Below, one piece after another: positions 20,865 through 32,622 of a DNA stretch of 64,000 nt. The position numbers were made by a program, and so were the translations under genes. Origin of the DNA: Mallotus nudiflorus (Eukaryota > Streptophyta > Magnoliopsida > Malpighiales > Euphorbiaceae). Where the stretch lies: NCBI GenBank assembly GCA_947683625.1, contig CANTUR010000125.1, forward strand, positions 3,906,001 through 3,970,000. The letters run 5' to 3'. How positions within the stretch are numbered: position 1 is the stretch's first letter; each line of letters starts with the position of its first letter. The notes under the pieces were generated by a model. The model did not search any database. It was not told where the DNA came from and was given only the letters and a program-made list of their open reading frames with translations.

Positions 20865-21749
20865 TGATACAGAACCTCCAAGAATAAGCTTGAGAACCCC
20901 TTTATGTATTCAAACCCCCAAAGCATTAACTTGAAAACCCCAATAGTCAATTTAGCAATAAACCCTAAGAATGGTTAGAAATAAGATTACGTATATGATC
21001 AAAGAATTACAATAAAGAAAAACTCATTTCTAAATTCCAATTTTAAAACACTCCATAAGAAGATAATCAATCTACTTGAATGTTCCTTAAAGCATGTATT
21101 CTACACAAGAACACAAAGATAAAAGCAAAACAACCTTTAGGTTTTAAACACTTTGATTCTGCCTCATACTAATTCATCCAAGGCATATATATAGCCTTTA
21201 CAAGGCTTTCCTTAGTGAATAAGGAAACTAATAGCCCTAATCACAAAAATAGGAAACTAATCTAATCAGACCTTAAATAGGAATTTTGACATACTTCCTA
21301 TTTTAAGAATAACTCTAATTAAACTAACTAAAACTAATGGGCTTTTAAAATAACAAATTTATCTAGCCCTTATTTAACATAATTAAACCTAAATAATAAT
21401 GCTTAAATAAAACTCCCATGCATATTCGGCCATCCCATAATAAATGTGGCCCATTATATACTTAATTAAACCCATTGGTAACTTGGACTTGAATTAAGTT
21501 GTATTGGACTTGAGCTGCACTTGTCACAAAGCTTTGGTGTCCTTGTAAACTTTCACTAGTTAAGTTCACTAAGCTTTGTTGATGATGGATTAAGGCTTGT
21601 TAAAGCTTATTAGATCGAGACCTTATTGTAGGTCCTTGAGGCATGCTGATTGGACTCAAAACCTCTTGAACTTGATCCTTGCCTTCTTGACCATGCTCAT
21701 CTTTATCATGTTAAATTCTTGAACTTGGTGTGTTGGCTGCTCCATAAAA
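20865..21749 (-). repeat. 3' LTR of G2, 885 bp
   Basis: Aligns along its whole length with 27416-28300. Plus-strand ends are TGATACAG and CCATAAAA, where the partner has CCATAACA, so one terminal base has mutated. Confidence 0.93.
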
Positions 21750-21769
21750 TTTCCCCTCTCCTCAAAAGG
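21750..21769 (-). promoter_or_regulatory. Polypurine tract of G2
   Basis: Minus strand TTTTGAGGAGAGGGGAAA directly before the 3' LTR. It overlaps the end of pol (relatives end in NPFEEGG-like residues encoded by the same purines). Confidence 0.8.
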
Positions 21770-23193
21770 ATTCATCCTCGAATCTAAAGCATCACGTATA
21801 TTAAAAGGACTCAAATCAGCCACATTGAATTAAGCACTAACATTATACTCATCGGGTAGATCCACTTTGTATGCATTATCATTAATCCTTTCAAGTATTT
21901 GAAAAGGACCATCTCCTCTTAGGTTTACCTTAGACTTCATTTGAAGTGGAAACCTTTCTTTGCAAAAATGCACCCAAACCCAATCTCCAGCTGAAAAATC
22001 ATTGGCTTCCTTCCCTTGTTCATATGTGAAGCTACTTTAGCATTTTGCTTCTCAATCCTCTCCTTAACTTGCTTATGTAACTTCATCACAAATCTGCCTT
22101 AGAATTAGCATTAACACTCACAAAATTTTTAGGTGGCAATGGTAATAAATCAATAGGATTAAGTGGATTAAATCCATAAACAATCTTAAATGGAGAGCAA
22201 TTAATAGTGCTATGAACAGCCCTATTGTAAGTAAACTCCATAAATGGTGAACAATCCTCCCACGTCCTAATGTTCTTTTCTATGATTGCCCTAAGCAAAG
22301 TAATCAAAGTCCTATTAATTACTTCTGTTTGCCCATTGATTTGAGAGTGACAAATAGTTGAAAATAATAGCTCAGTTCCTAACTTTCCCTATAACACGCC
22401 AAAAATGACTAAACAACTTAACATCCCTATCACTAATAATGCTCCTAGGTATGCCATGTAAATGCATAACTTCTTTGACAAACAAATCAGGAATCAACTT
22501 AGCATCATTAGTTTTGTAACATGGTATAAAATGGGCCATTTTACTAAATCTATCAACCACAACAAAGATACTATCGTGATCTTTCCTAGATCTAGGAAAT
22601 CCAAGCATAAAATCCATAGACAAATCAATCCAAGGTTCACTATGAATGAGTATTGGTGTGTATAACCCATGCAATTTCAACCTAGACTTAGCCTCTTTAC
22701 TTGTACGGTAATGCTCATAAACTTTATGTACATCATGTTTCATACCAGGGCAAAAGAAATGTTCTAATAGCATATCATAAGTTAAATTTACCTTAAAATG
22801 CCCCATTAAGCCTCCTTTATGTGCCTCCTTAATTAACAATTCTCTCATAGAACACTTAGGAATGCACAATCTATTTCTTTTAAACAAGAAACCGTTAAAT
22901 AAGTAAAAATAATCCGAAATAACCCCATTATTATAATATGCATATATATCACCAAAATCATCATCATATGGATACAACTCCTTTATAAACTCAAAACCTA
23001 ATAATTTAGCAATAAGTGAGTTAAGTAAGGTGTACCTTCTAAAAAATGCATTAGCAACCACATTGTTTTTACCTTGCTTGTATTTAATCACATATGGGAA
23101 TGTTTCTATGAACTCCACCCATTTTGCATGCCTATAGTTTAGCTTATCTTGACCCTTCAAATGCTTTAAACTTTCATGGTCAGTGTGTATCAC
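21770..23193 (-). pseudogene. pol: G2 RNase H end and integrase, broken
   Basis: The frame 22372-23193 starts in the RNase H tail (TDHESLKHLKGQDKLNYRHAK) and continues into the integrase zinc module and the core (LSMDFMLGFPRSRKDHDSIF, IISDRDVKLFSHFW). In the zinc module HKGGLMGHF is kept but the CxxC pair reads YEHYRTS, so the zinc-binding Cys are lost. After a frameshift at about 22370 the catalytic Glu segment (INGQTEVINRTL) and 22086-22307 (FTYNRAVHSTINCSPFKIVY) follow. The C-terminal barrel is readable to about 21775 (RGDGPFQILERINDNAYKVD, FNVADLSPF). No chromodomain was seen. Confidence 0.88.
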
Positions 23194-24201
23194 AAACTCC
23201 CTAGGCCATAAATAATGCCGCCATGTTTACAAAGCTCGATCCAATGCATATAATTCCTTATCATATGTTGGATATTTCAAGGATACCCCTTTTAACTTTT
23301 CATTAAAATATATTAGTGGTCTTTGAGCCTACATCAAAACCGCTCTAATCCCTATGCCACTAGTATCACATTCAATCTCAAAAGTTTTATCAAAGTTAGG
23401 TAAAGCAAACAAAGGTGCATTACAAAATTTATCCATAAGTTTATTAAATGCATGTTCTTGTGTGTCACCCTAAACAAATCCAACATTTTTCTTAACTAAT
23501 TCATTTGAAGGTGTGGCTATAGTGCTGAAATCTTTAATGAATCTCTTATAGAAACTAGTAAGCCCATGAAAACTCCTTGCCTCACTAGTATTTTTAGGTT
23601 TCAACCACTCATTAATGGCTCTAACCTTTTCCTCATTAACCTCAACTCCTTGACTAGAAAATAAAAAACTAAAAAAATTAACCCTATCTATGCAAAAACT
23701 ACACTTTTTAAGGTTAGCATACAACTTTTCTTGCCTAAGTATTTCTAGAACTAGTTGCACATGCATAAGGTGATCATCAAAACACTTAGAGTAAATCAAA
23801 ATATCATCAAAATAAATAATAACAAATTTACCCAAATAGTCATGCAACATATGGTTCATCAATCGCATGAATGTGCTAGGTGCATTAGTACGACAAAATG
23901 GCATGACAAGCCACTCATACAACCTATACTTAGTCTTAAAGTCTATTTTCCATTCATCACCAACATTCATTTAAATTTGATAATAACCATATTTTAAATC
24001 TATTTTGGTAAACAAACAAGAACCATATAACTCATCAAGCATATCATCTAATCTAGGAATAGGATGATGATACTTTACAGTGATTTTATTGATGGCTTTG
24101 TAGTCCAGACACATCCTCCATGTTCCATCCTTCTTTGGTACAAGAATAACAGAAATCGTGTGAGGACTAAGACTTTCCCTTACATACCTTTTAGCTAGCA
24201 A
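23194..24201 (-). pseudogene. pol: G2 reverse transcriptase, broken
   Basis: Two frames cover it: 23971-24201 (VILVPKKDGTWRMCLDYKAI, FTKIDLKYGYYQI) and 23470-23970 (YEWLVMPFCRTNAPSTFMRL, VIIYFDDILIYSK, FHGLTSFYKRFIKDF). The catalytic Asp of motif A (KIDLK) and the FDD of motif C are kept. Stops separate the two frames and interrupt the following RNase H (23194-23470). The usual PFGLTNAPSTF reads PFCRTNAPSTF. Confidence 0.9.
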
Positions 24202-24255
24202 CTCCTCTACTTGTTTTTGGATCTCCTTTGTCTCATTTGGATTTGTTCTATATGT

Positions 24256-25245
24256 TCATCGATTGGGTATGGTAGCTCCAGGAATGAAGTTAATTTGGTG
24301 TTCTATGCCTTTAATTGGTGGTAAACAACTAGGCATCTCCTCGAGAAGCACTTCTTCAAATTTTTTAAAAAGATCAACCAACACACTAGGTAAAGATGGG
24401 TTAAGTTCATTAGTTTTCAAATAAGCCCCTTTGTACAAAAGTACAAATATAGGGAATTTGGAATACAAAGCTTTCCTAACCTCACTTGTCCTAGCTATTA
24501 AACTCACATTATTTGCATTTTTCTCTTTAGGCCAAATCTGCTCTCCTTTTTCTTTTCCCTCTTTCTTTTCACTCTTTTTATTTTCATTCTCTAAAGCACT
24601 TTTCTTACCCTCTTTTTCTTTCTTTTTGGCCTCCACTCTCATCCTTTCCATTTTACATTGATCTTTATACACTTCTTTTAAGGAAAGTGGCGTTAATATG
24701 GTCTTCTGCCCATCCTTAATTAATGAATACCTATTGAGGTACCCATCATGCTTGATTTTTCTATCAAATTGCCATGGTCTACCAAGTAAAATTTCTCTAG
24801 CATGCATAGGAACTACATCACATAAAACTTCATCATGATATTTACTAATTGAAAATGAAATAATAGATTGTCTATTTACCTTAACCTCACCACAATCATT
24901 AAGCCATTAAAGTTTGTATGGCCATGGATGTGGAATAGTATATAGCCCTAATCTATTAATCAAGAAGGAACTCACCACATTAGTATAACTCCCACCACCA
25001 ACAATTATACTACATGCTTTGCCTTGAACATGACACCTTGTATGGAACAAGTTATCTTGTTGCTCCTCATGGCAATCCGTCTTCAATTGAGTTTTAAGAG
25101 TACGTCTTGTAACCAGCACATCACCCTTAATTGGCTCCTCAATGCTCCCATCACTACAACTTTCCAATTCGGGCATCTCATTCATATCACTTTTATTGTC
25201 ATCCTCTTTATCATCAGTCATTATCTCACCATTTTGAATGGTCAT
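24256..25245 (-). pseudogene. G2 protease and protease-RT linker, broken
   Basis: Frame 24907-25245 holds the protease start. Where relatives have IIDGGSCTNV this copy reads IIVGGGSYTNV, so the catalytic Asp is replaced. Frame 24256-24807 continues with REILLGRPWQFDRKIKHDGY (protease flap), a very Lys/Glu-rich linker, and CLPPIKGIEHQINFIPGATI at the entry to RT. A stop-containing gap joins the two. Confidence 0.85.
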
Positions 25246-26417
25246 AGTTCTCTTGCTAGAGAACTCCTTGCTAATATGATCTACACCTTGACACTTCTAG
25301 CACTTAATGTCTCTAATTCTCCCTTTAGGATATTCGATTTTGATTTTCTCTTTAGAAACCAAATTTACCTTTCCCTTTGCAATATCATAAGCACCCTTAT
25401 TTCCACCCTTAATATCACTCATCCCATCCTTTTTCCAAGTAGAATTATAGTTGGAGTAAGGTTTGGAAACATACCTTGTTTTCTCTCTTCCTTGGACTTG
25501 CTTTTCCACTTTAATGGTAGTGTGCACCATCTCTTCTAGATCTCCATATTATTGCAAATCCACTTGGTCAGCTATCTCCTTGTTCAAACTAGCCAAGAAA
25601 CATGCCATGGTGGTCTCCACATCTTCCTTTATATTAGCCATAGTTATGATCATTTCCATCCCCTTGTAGTAATCATCCACACTCCTACTACCTTGTTTAA
25701 GAACTTGAAGTTTTTGCACAAGCTCCCTATGGAAATGTTTTAGGAAAATCGCTTTCTCATTATGGACTTGAGATCATACCAAGTATCAATCAGGTACTCT
25801 AAATTTCTTCTTCTACTAGTCACTAAGTGATCCTACCAAGCAATAACATAATCTAAAAATTGAATAATTGCCACCTTAACCTTCTTCTCCTCACTAAATT
25901 GATGACAATCAAATATGAGTTCCACTTGCTTTTCCCCTTGTAAATAAGCCTCTGCATATGTTTTTCCTTGAAACTAAGGTATCTTATGTTTGAAAATAAG
26001 GTATCTTATGTTTAATGCTCCCTAAATTTCTATCTTCAAAATCATTATTGCCTCAGTTTCTACCATAGAATTGATTTTCTTGTAGTCTTCCTCTACCTCT
26101 ACCTAAACCTCGGTCTCCTCTACCTCCACCCCTAGGTACACCTATTCCAACAATGGCATCATCATCATCTACATTATAATCGTTAGCCTCATCTTCTAAA
26201 TCATCAACTTCAGGTATTTGGATTCGACCTCCCCTATTTCCCTTATTATGATTAGTTGTGCTCTTTCAACTACTTGCAACCTTGTATTCATACGCTCTAA
26301 TGCTTCTCTCATACCCTCCATATTTCTATTAAAGCATGCAAACTCTCCTTGTTAAGCCTCACGTAGTCTAGCTTAATCAACATGACTAGTATCATTATCT
26401 TCACCTTGGTTTAACAT
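25246..26417 (-). pseudogene. gag: G2 gag relic
   Basis: A start MLNQGEDNDTSHVD at 26417 is soon followed by stops. Downstream, across stops and shifts, come an Arg/Gly-rich stretch and the capsid part (PYFQGKTYAEAYLQGEKQVE, FDCHQFSEEKKVKVA). Then come a basic segment (frame 25297-25530, MVHTTIKVEKQVQ) and a zinc-knuckle relic KCWKCQGVDHISKE whose last Cys is lost. This is the capsid/nucleocapsid precursor of a plant gypsy element. Confidence 0.8.
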
Positions 26418-27401
26418 TGCTACAAAGAATGTTAGAAAATAAAGAAAAATAAATCAAGGATCTCATAATCACTCCCTCATGTGTTTGCACTTAAATGATG
26501 GGGATGGTCACTTGTGTTTAATTCAAAAAAAAAAATTCACTCACGGTTTTCCTCACACCACTCGACTAATTTCTTTTATGTTCTTAGGTGAATCACACTT
26601 TTAGAACAATTCAAATAGTTTGAAGTAATTCAAGTAGAATTCTAAAACTTAAATTTGCAAAACAAGTTTGAAGCAATTCGGTCACAAGAAAAAAAAAAAG
26701 ACAATTCTAAAGAAATAAATTAGAAAAAAATCAAATAGATGCAAAAGACATGTGAAAGAAATACAAAGATCTTTTAGGATAGAAAAGAAAATGAATTTAG
26801 AAGTTATTTTAAGAAGAAAAGTAAAATTTGTCTTAATAAGTAATATTCCTTAATGAGCAAGTATTGTAAAGATATGCAAAATCCTTAATAGATAAGGAAC
26901 ATAAAATATGACAAGATCTATTAAATATGTCAATTATAAACCAAATAGGATTAGGAAATCTAAATCAAACCTTATGAGGATAGTAATCACTCTAACAATA
27001 TTCCTTAATGAGCAAGGAATGGAAGGATAAGCAAATCAGACCTGATTAGGATATAAATCACTTAAGAATCTTAAATCTTCCTTTTTAATAACTTTCTTTT
27101 TTTTCATGATTTTTTTTGTTTCCATTTTTTTTTTCAAATTTCTTTCTTATTCTTTTTTTTTCTTTTTGCACGAAATTTTTTTAAACCTTCAACTGTGAAC
27201 ACAAATTTGAATTTCAAAATGCTAAATAATTGATTGAATTAAAGGAAAAAAATAAGATCAAGACTAACAAACAAGAACAAATAACAAAACACAAGAATGA
27301 AGAACAAAGAACAAGAATGAAATTTAAAAGAATAAGAAAAAAACAAGAAATTAGAATTAAGAACGAAAATTATAAAAGGTAAAACCTGATCTAGAGCCAA
27401 A
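26418..27401 (-). other. 5' leader of G2
   Basis: Noncoding, between primer site and gag. Rich in A and T runs, with repeated GGAATATTG/CAAGGAA-like segments (26845-27030). No gene seen. Confidence 0.6.
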
Positions 27402-27413
27402 GCTCTAATACTA
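27402..27413 (-). promoter_or_regulatory. Primer binding site of G2, mutated
   Basis: Minus-strand TAGTATTAGAGC against the expected TGGTATCAGAGC (tRNA-iMet). Both differences are transitions of the kind made by cytosine deamination. Confidence 0.8.
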
Positions 27414-27415
27414 AA

Positions 27416-28300
27416 TGATACAGAACCTCCAAGAACAAGTTTGAGAACCCCTTTTTGTATTCGAACCCTTAAAGCATTAACTTGAAAACCCCAATAGTCA
27501 ATTCAGCAACAACCCCTAAGAATGGTTATAAATCATATTACTTAGATGATTAAAGATTTAGAATAAAGAAAAATTCATTTCTGAATTTCAATTTCGAAAC
27601 ACTCCACAAGAAAATGATCATTCTACTTGAATGTTCCTTAAAGCATGTATTCTACACAAGAACACAAAGATAAAAGCAAAATAACCTTTAGGTTTTAAAA
27701 ACTTCAATTCTGCCTCATAATAATTCATCTAAGGCATATATATAGTCTTTACAAGGTTTTCCTTAGTGAATAAGGAAACTAATAGCCCTATTCATAAACA
27801 TAGGAAACTAATCTAATTATACCTCAAATAGGAATTCTGACATACTTCCTATTTTAAAAATAACTCTAATTAAACTAACTAAAACTAATGGGCTTTTAAA
27901 ATAAAAATTTGTCCAGCCCTTATTTAACATAATTAAACCCAAATAACAATGCTTAAATAACTCTCCCATGAATATTCGGCTAGCCCATAACAAATGTGGC
28001 CCATTATATACTTAATTAAACTCATTGGAAACTTGGACTTGAATTAAGTTGTATTAAACTTGAGCTGCACTTGTCACAAAGCTTTGGTGTCCTTGTAAAC
28101 TTTTACTAGCTGAGTTCATTAAGCTTTGTAGATGATGGATTAAGGTTTGTTGAAGCTTCTTAGATCGAGACCTTATTATAGGTCCTTCAGGCATGCTGAT
28201 TGGATTCAAAACCTCTTGGACTTTATCCTTACCTTCTTGACCATGCTTGTCTTAATCATGTTGAATTCTTTGAACTTGCAGTGTTGGCTATTCCATAACA
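27416..28300 (-). repeat. 5' LTR of G2, 885 bp
   Basis: Minus strand runs from TGTTATGG to CTGTATCA. Its partner is 20865-21749. Confidence 0.93.
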
Positions 28301-29060
28301 ATCACTTGTATTTATTCATTTTTATCATTTAAATTTATCTATATCATTTCTGGAATTTTTATTATTTTGCTCATATTTGTTTTCTATTTTTATAGCATTT
28401 ACGCCTTTTATGGCAAAATTGGTATTTTTAACATAAAGTTTATATTTTTATGGTAAAAATGTTAACTTTATCATTTCCATTTATTTATTTCTGTCATTTT
28501 TATTTATTTATATTATCACTGCAATTTTTTATTATTTATATTTTTTCCTTATTTTTATCATATTTATGCCTTTTGCAATGAATTTGGTGTTTTTTTTTAT
28601 CATAAAGGTGATATTTTTATAAAATTCATATTTTTATGGTAAAAATATCATCTTTATAATTTTAATGTTTTTATTACTGTCATTTTAATTCATTTACATA
28701 CATATTACATATTACTGTATTTTTATTATGTTTATTGTATTTTGCAATTTTTATTACCCTGTGCCTTTTAAGGGTAAAGTTATCATTTTATCATAAAGTA
28801 AATATTTTTATGGTGGAAATAACATTATCCCTACCACTTTATTTGCTTTTAATTTACATTTTATTATTTTTAATTATATTTTCATCATATTAATTGTCTT
28901 CCTTCATAAATTTAATACGTTCATCATAAAGATAGTATTTTTATAGTGAGAATGATATCTTTTATCACTTTTATTATTTTATTTTCAACTTTTTTACTTT
29001 TATTCCTTATATTTGCATTATCATGAAAATTTTATTTTTAATAATAAAAGGATAAATCTT
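28301..29060 (+). repeat. AT-rich tandem array, right part
   Basis: Continues the array of 20041-20864. CATAAAG/TTTTTATGGT motifs occur near 28429, 28599, 28789 and 28922. Subtracting G2 gives about 169 bp between the last left and first right motif, which is one normal period. Confidence 0.8.
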
Positions 29061-29099
29061 CCAGGATAAAATCTATCCAAATTTTTTATCTAAAAATGA

Positions 29100-29731
29100 T
29101 ATTTTAGTAAATTTATATGGAATTATAAGGTTACAAATGAAAAATAAAAGAGAAATGTGCAATACCAATACTGCCCTTGATAAAAATAACACACAGGGGT
29201 CCACTCTTCTTGCCATTCTCTTTCCTTATTCTATCGTCTCTCTTCTTCTTTCTTCCTGCTTTTCTGGCCGAGCAAGGAGAAAAAAAAAAAGCTCACCACC
29301 ATCTTCCCTCAGCTCGAACCACACCTAAAATTGATGATAGCACTCCGACGGTAGCTATAATCCTAAACTGCATTCGTTTCCTTTCTCCAAAACCCATAAA
29401 TCCCCACTCCCGATCCTCCTTCATGGCTTTGCCTTTACCGTCTTACTGGCAATACGATCTCTGTTAGTCACCACCGTCTTTTCACTCGTAACCACCCCTG
29501 CTCCAAATCGCGATGGACCCATCTCTGGTCTCTCATCCTTCACACCTCCACAATCAACAAAACCCATAAATGTGCTAGCGCTTTAAAATCACATAAAAAT
29601 TTGAAAAAAAAAAAAAACATTTTACCTATATTTTCATTTGTGGAAATTCAATCAACAAATTCATATGTATTTGGTCTCGCCTTCTCTTTGCAGCTCTTGC
29701 TAAAACCAGAGGAAGAAGCAGTTAAAGAACC
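29100..29731 (+). promoter_or_regulatory. Upstream and leader region of the eL34 pseudogene
   Basis: Pyrimidine-rich stretches (29205-29270), low AT compared with the flanks, and a good 3' splice site (CTTCTCTTTGCAG, about 29690) shortly before the ATG. Plant ribosomal protein genes often have such a leader and a 5'-UTR intron. No real coding frame is seen in it. Confidence 0.45.
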
Positions 29732-29973
29732 ATGGTGCATCAACTCACATACTGTAAAAGGCATAATTACACCACTAAATCCTACCATCATCGTGTTGTC
29801 AAGACCCCTGGTAACTCCTCTTCCGTTGCTTTTTCATTTTGTGTTTTATAGTGGTGAAGTAATTAGGACTAAGTATCATTGTTGTTGAAATGAAGGCGCG
29901 AAATTGGTGTATCAAACTACTAAAAAAGAGCTAGTGGTCTAAATGTTATGTTACTGGAAAAAGAATTCAAGGA
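29732..29973 (+). pseudogene. RPL34: Ribosomal protein eL34 (RPL34) pseudogene, first two coding exons
   Basis: ATG at 29732 opens MVHQLTYCKRHNYTTKSYHH followed by RVVKTPG, the N-terminus of plant eL34 with several substitutions. A GT donor at 29811 and AG at 29894-29895 define an 85-bp intron. Exon 2 (29896-29973) continues KLVYQTTKK and, after two single-base deletions, ASG-KCYVTGKRIQG, ending at a GTATAT donor. The rest of the protein (about 60 residues) was not found downstream. Retained introns show a DNA-level duplicate and not a retrocopy. Frameshifts and the missing 3' half make it a pseudogene of a 60S subunit protein. Confidence 0.85.
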
Positions 29974-30141
29974 GTATATGACCCCTTTTTTTCTCTATTT
30001 CCATTTTTTTGTTGTTGTTTTATTGGTTTGTATCTTGAAATTTATGATATTGATGTAATTATCTTGCAATTTATTTGGTTGAATTGTTCAAGGATATTTT
30101 TTATTTGATGCTCTGCTATTTGAAGTACATTGTATAGTATA

Positions 30142-30176
<35 letters not shown>

Positions 30177-30638
30177 GTTCCAACTAGTTTTCACTAATAT
30201 AGAAAAATATAATTGAGCAAAATGTATATAAAAAAATTAAGTTGTTATTTATGAGATCAATCATCTGAACACCGTTTGTTTTATGATTGCTTATTTGGAT
30301 TAGTTTCTGATTCATTCAATTGGCCTTGCTATTCCAGTAGTCTATTTTATAATGTTGGGATGTATTAGAATGTTTTAATTGTAGCTGAAGAGCTGATATG
30401 CTCATTAAACTTTTTTCTTTGGGTATAAGTTGCAAATTGTTTAAGATTATCATTAACAAGCTTGACCAGATGGTGTCGACTTGTTACATGTTGGATTCCT
30501 CACTTATCTTGCATAGGTTGAAATACTTAGTTGCATACCATCACTGAAGTTGTTTTCACTTGTCACATTACTAGTGATTATAAGGATACTTGATTATTGA
30601 AGTTTCTTTTATTCATGTCTTTATAATAGCCTTCGCAG
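29974..30638. other. Noncoding after the eL34 relic, with a GT/TA microsatellite at 30143-30176
   Basis: Intron-like AT-rich DNA. The simple repeat is (GT)n followed by (TA)n. No coding homology recognised. Confidence 0.55.
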
Positions 30639-32622
30639 TTTGGAATTGCAAACTTAGATATCATTCGTGCCACTTCAAAAGGATACCGACCAACAAAAAC
30701 ACTTCAAGCATCTACTGAAACTTTGCCTCCTTCAACATATGAGCATAGTACAATAGCAAAGGTTCATGTTCATGGTGACAGGGTCGTGGCAATGAAGGCC
30801 TCATCAGCAAACTCAACTACATTTACACTGTGTTTGGAAAGGAGGAAAAGGGAGGAAAGAAAACAGAGTGAAATACATAAAGGAAAATAATGTTATTTTC
30901 CTTTCTTCTTTTCCTCTTTTTGTGTTTGGATTTGAAGGAAAATGATATATGGAAGAAGTAAAGTTGTTGTATTTTTTTTCTATTGGAAAGATAAAATATT
31001 AAAAAAATAAGAAAAAATGTATATGCTAAATTTACTTTTATGCCCCAACTTATAGTAAATAGTAGTTTCTAAAAACCTTTTATTTTTTTATGAACCCTTT
31101 TTCTCATCAATGTTTTTTATGAACTTTGTACAAATATAAAACTCTAAATTTTTTTATTAAGAACTTTGTAAAAATATAAAAATTATTAAATTAGTCAATC
31201 CAAATTTCTTTGTTTTTAAAAATCCAAATTATTAATTTAACAAAAATTAATTGTATCTCGATGACATATTTATTGATTAAAATTGTACTAGGCTTTACAA
31301 TAAAAAAGTTGACAACTATAATAAAATTACTCATTAAGCAGCCTATAGCTACATAAAATACACATATCAACAACCATAATTACATAACATAAACTATCAT
31401 TCTACAAATTCCTTATTAATTATTAATTTATCCAATGATCTCATAGACCATATAAATTGTTTTAATAAAATAAAACGCAAGGATACATGATAATGTTCTA
31501 ACTGTCCACATATATATATATATATATAATTTTTTTTAATTAAAAAACAACTCTGCGAATTAAAATATTTTAATATAATATTATTTTAATTATGATATTA
31601 TTTTTAATATTAATATAATAATCATTATTACTATTAAAATCAAAACAAAGAGTAAAAAATAAAAAAATTGTTAATGAATTTTTTATTTGAATGGGCTCAA
31701 TTGGTTCAATGTAATTAAATGAAATAAGAAAAACAATGATAAAATATGTAAAAATACATAAATAACACCACAATTTACGTAAATATTTGACTAATATGTT
31801 AAATTTTAATCAACAAAATATACAAAAATATTCTTATCATTCTTGTGATGAAGTGGCTGAAAAATAAACAAATTTGGAGAAAAAAAAATCTGATTATATG
31901 AATAGTAATTTGGCAATAGTAAAAATAACATGCATATAAAATTTTGAGAGTAAAAAAAAATATATGAACATATTTGTATCGCTCTTATGATGAAATGGCT
32001 GAAAGGAAAAAAAATTTTGAACACAAATTTTTTTATTATAAACAGTAATATTGATAATAGCAAAATAAATATTGAAAGCACAGTAGGCATTGCATGGCTG
32101 GCCAATTTTTTTTAATTTTTTTTTGTTTATTTTTATTTTTATATTATAATAATTTATTTATTTATAATAATATTAAAAATAATATCATAATTATAATTAT
32201 ATTATGATTTTTTTTAATTTTAACACTATTATAATTACTTTAATAGTGAAGAGATGGAAAAAAAAAAAAGAAGAGCAGAATTGGTACCATATATGAACAG
32301 TAAAATTTTACCCTTACAGTTTGTGCATTTTCTCTCCAATTTGGAGAGACAGGGATGGAAGAAAAATAAACTTTACTTTCCTTCTTTCAAAACTTTTCTC
32401 ACCCAACACAAATAAAGAAAAGTTATTTTCTACTCATATTTTCATCAGCAATTTTCTTTCCTCTCCAATTTCCTCTCCAATTTCCCTCCTTTCCAAACAC
32501 ATGCTTAGAGATGAAAAGATCATACAAGGTAGGTCAAAAGCACTTACTCGAGAGGCAAAGGAAGTGGCTCCAGGAAAAAGTCATATTCAGGGAAAATATT
32601 CAACCGCATGTAAACAAAAGGT
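30639..32622 (+). pseudogene. Exon of an unrecognised host gene, split by a DNA transposon
   Basis: A splice acceptor (CCTTCGCAG at 30630-30638) opens a 62-codon frame FGIANLDIIRATSKGYRPTK to SSANSTTF. It is interrupted at 30826 by the Tourist-like element. At 32505 the frame resumes RDEKIIQGRSKALTREAKEV and ends KYSTACKQK before a good donor AAG|GTAAGAA (32623). Removing the element and one TTA joins both halves in frame into about 100 open codons without a stop. I do not recognise the protein, which is basic and Ser/Thr/Lys-rich with no membrane segment. Later exons (32.7-33.6 kb) look decayed, so the gene is probably dead. Confidence 0.5.
30826..32504. mobile_element. Tourist/PIF-Harbinger-like nonautonomous element, 1679 bp
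   Basis: Terminal inverted repeats share TGTGTTTGGAAAGGAGG (left CAC+, right complement GCA+). Flanks are TTA at 30823-30825 and TTA at 32505-32507, the target duplication typical of this superfamily. The interior is AT-rich without a transposase frame, and contains a TA run (31509-31528) and an internal direct repeat of about 142 bp (TGATGAARTGGCTGA near 31847 and 31988). Confidence 0.75.

Larger units (their letters stand above)
20865..28300 (-). mobile_element. Ty3/gypsy element G2, full length but decayed, nested in the AT-rich array
   Basis: Minus-strand order: 5' LTR (27416-28300), mutated tRNA-iMet primer site, leader, gag, protease, RT-RNase H, integrase, polypurine tract, 3' LTR (20865-21749). 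Integrase is last, as in gypsy. Both LTRs are 885 bp and differ by roughly 8-10% by eye, so the insertion is old. Flanks ATTAT (20860-20864) and ATCAC (28301-28305) are a target duplication with two C-to-T changes on the left. All coding parts carry stops or frameshifts. Confidence 0.93.

Noticed and set aside
21770..22090. Chromodomain at the end of G2 integrase
   Set aside because: The sequence passes from the integrase C-terminal barrel to the polypurine tract with no chromodomain-like aromatic cage.
29137..29467. Overlapping frames 29137-29328 and 29177-29467 as a secreted protein
   Set aside because: They lie in the pyrimidine-rich leader region of the eL34 relic, overlap in two frames and show no domain.
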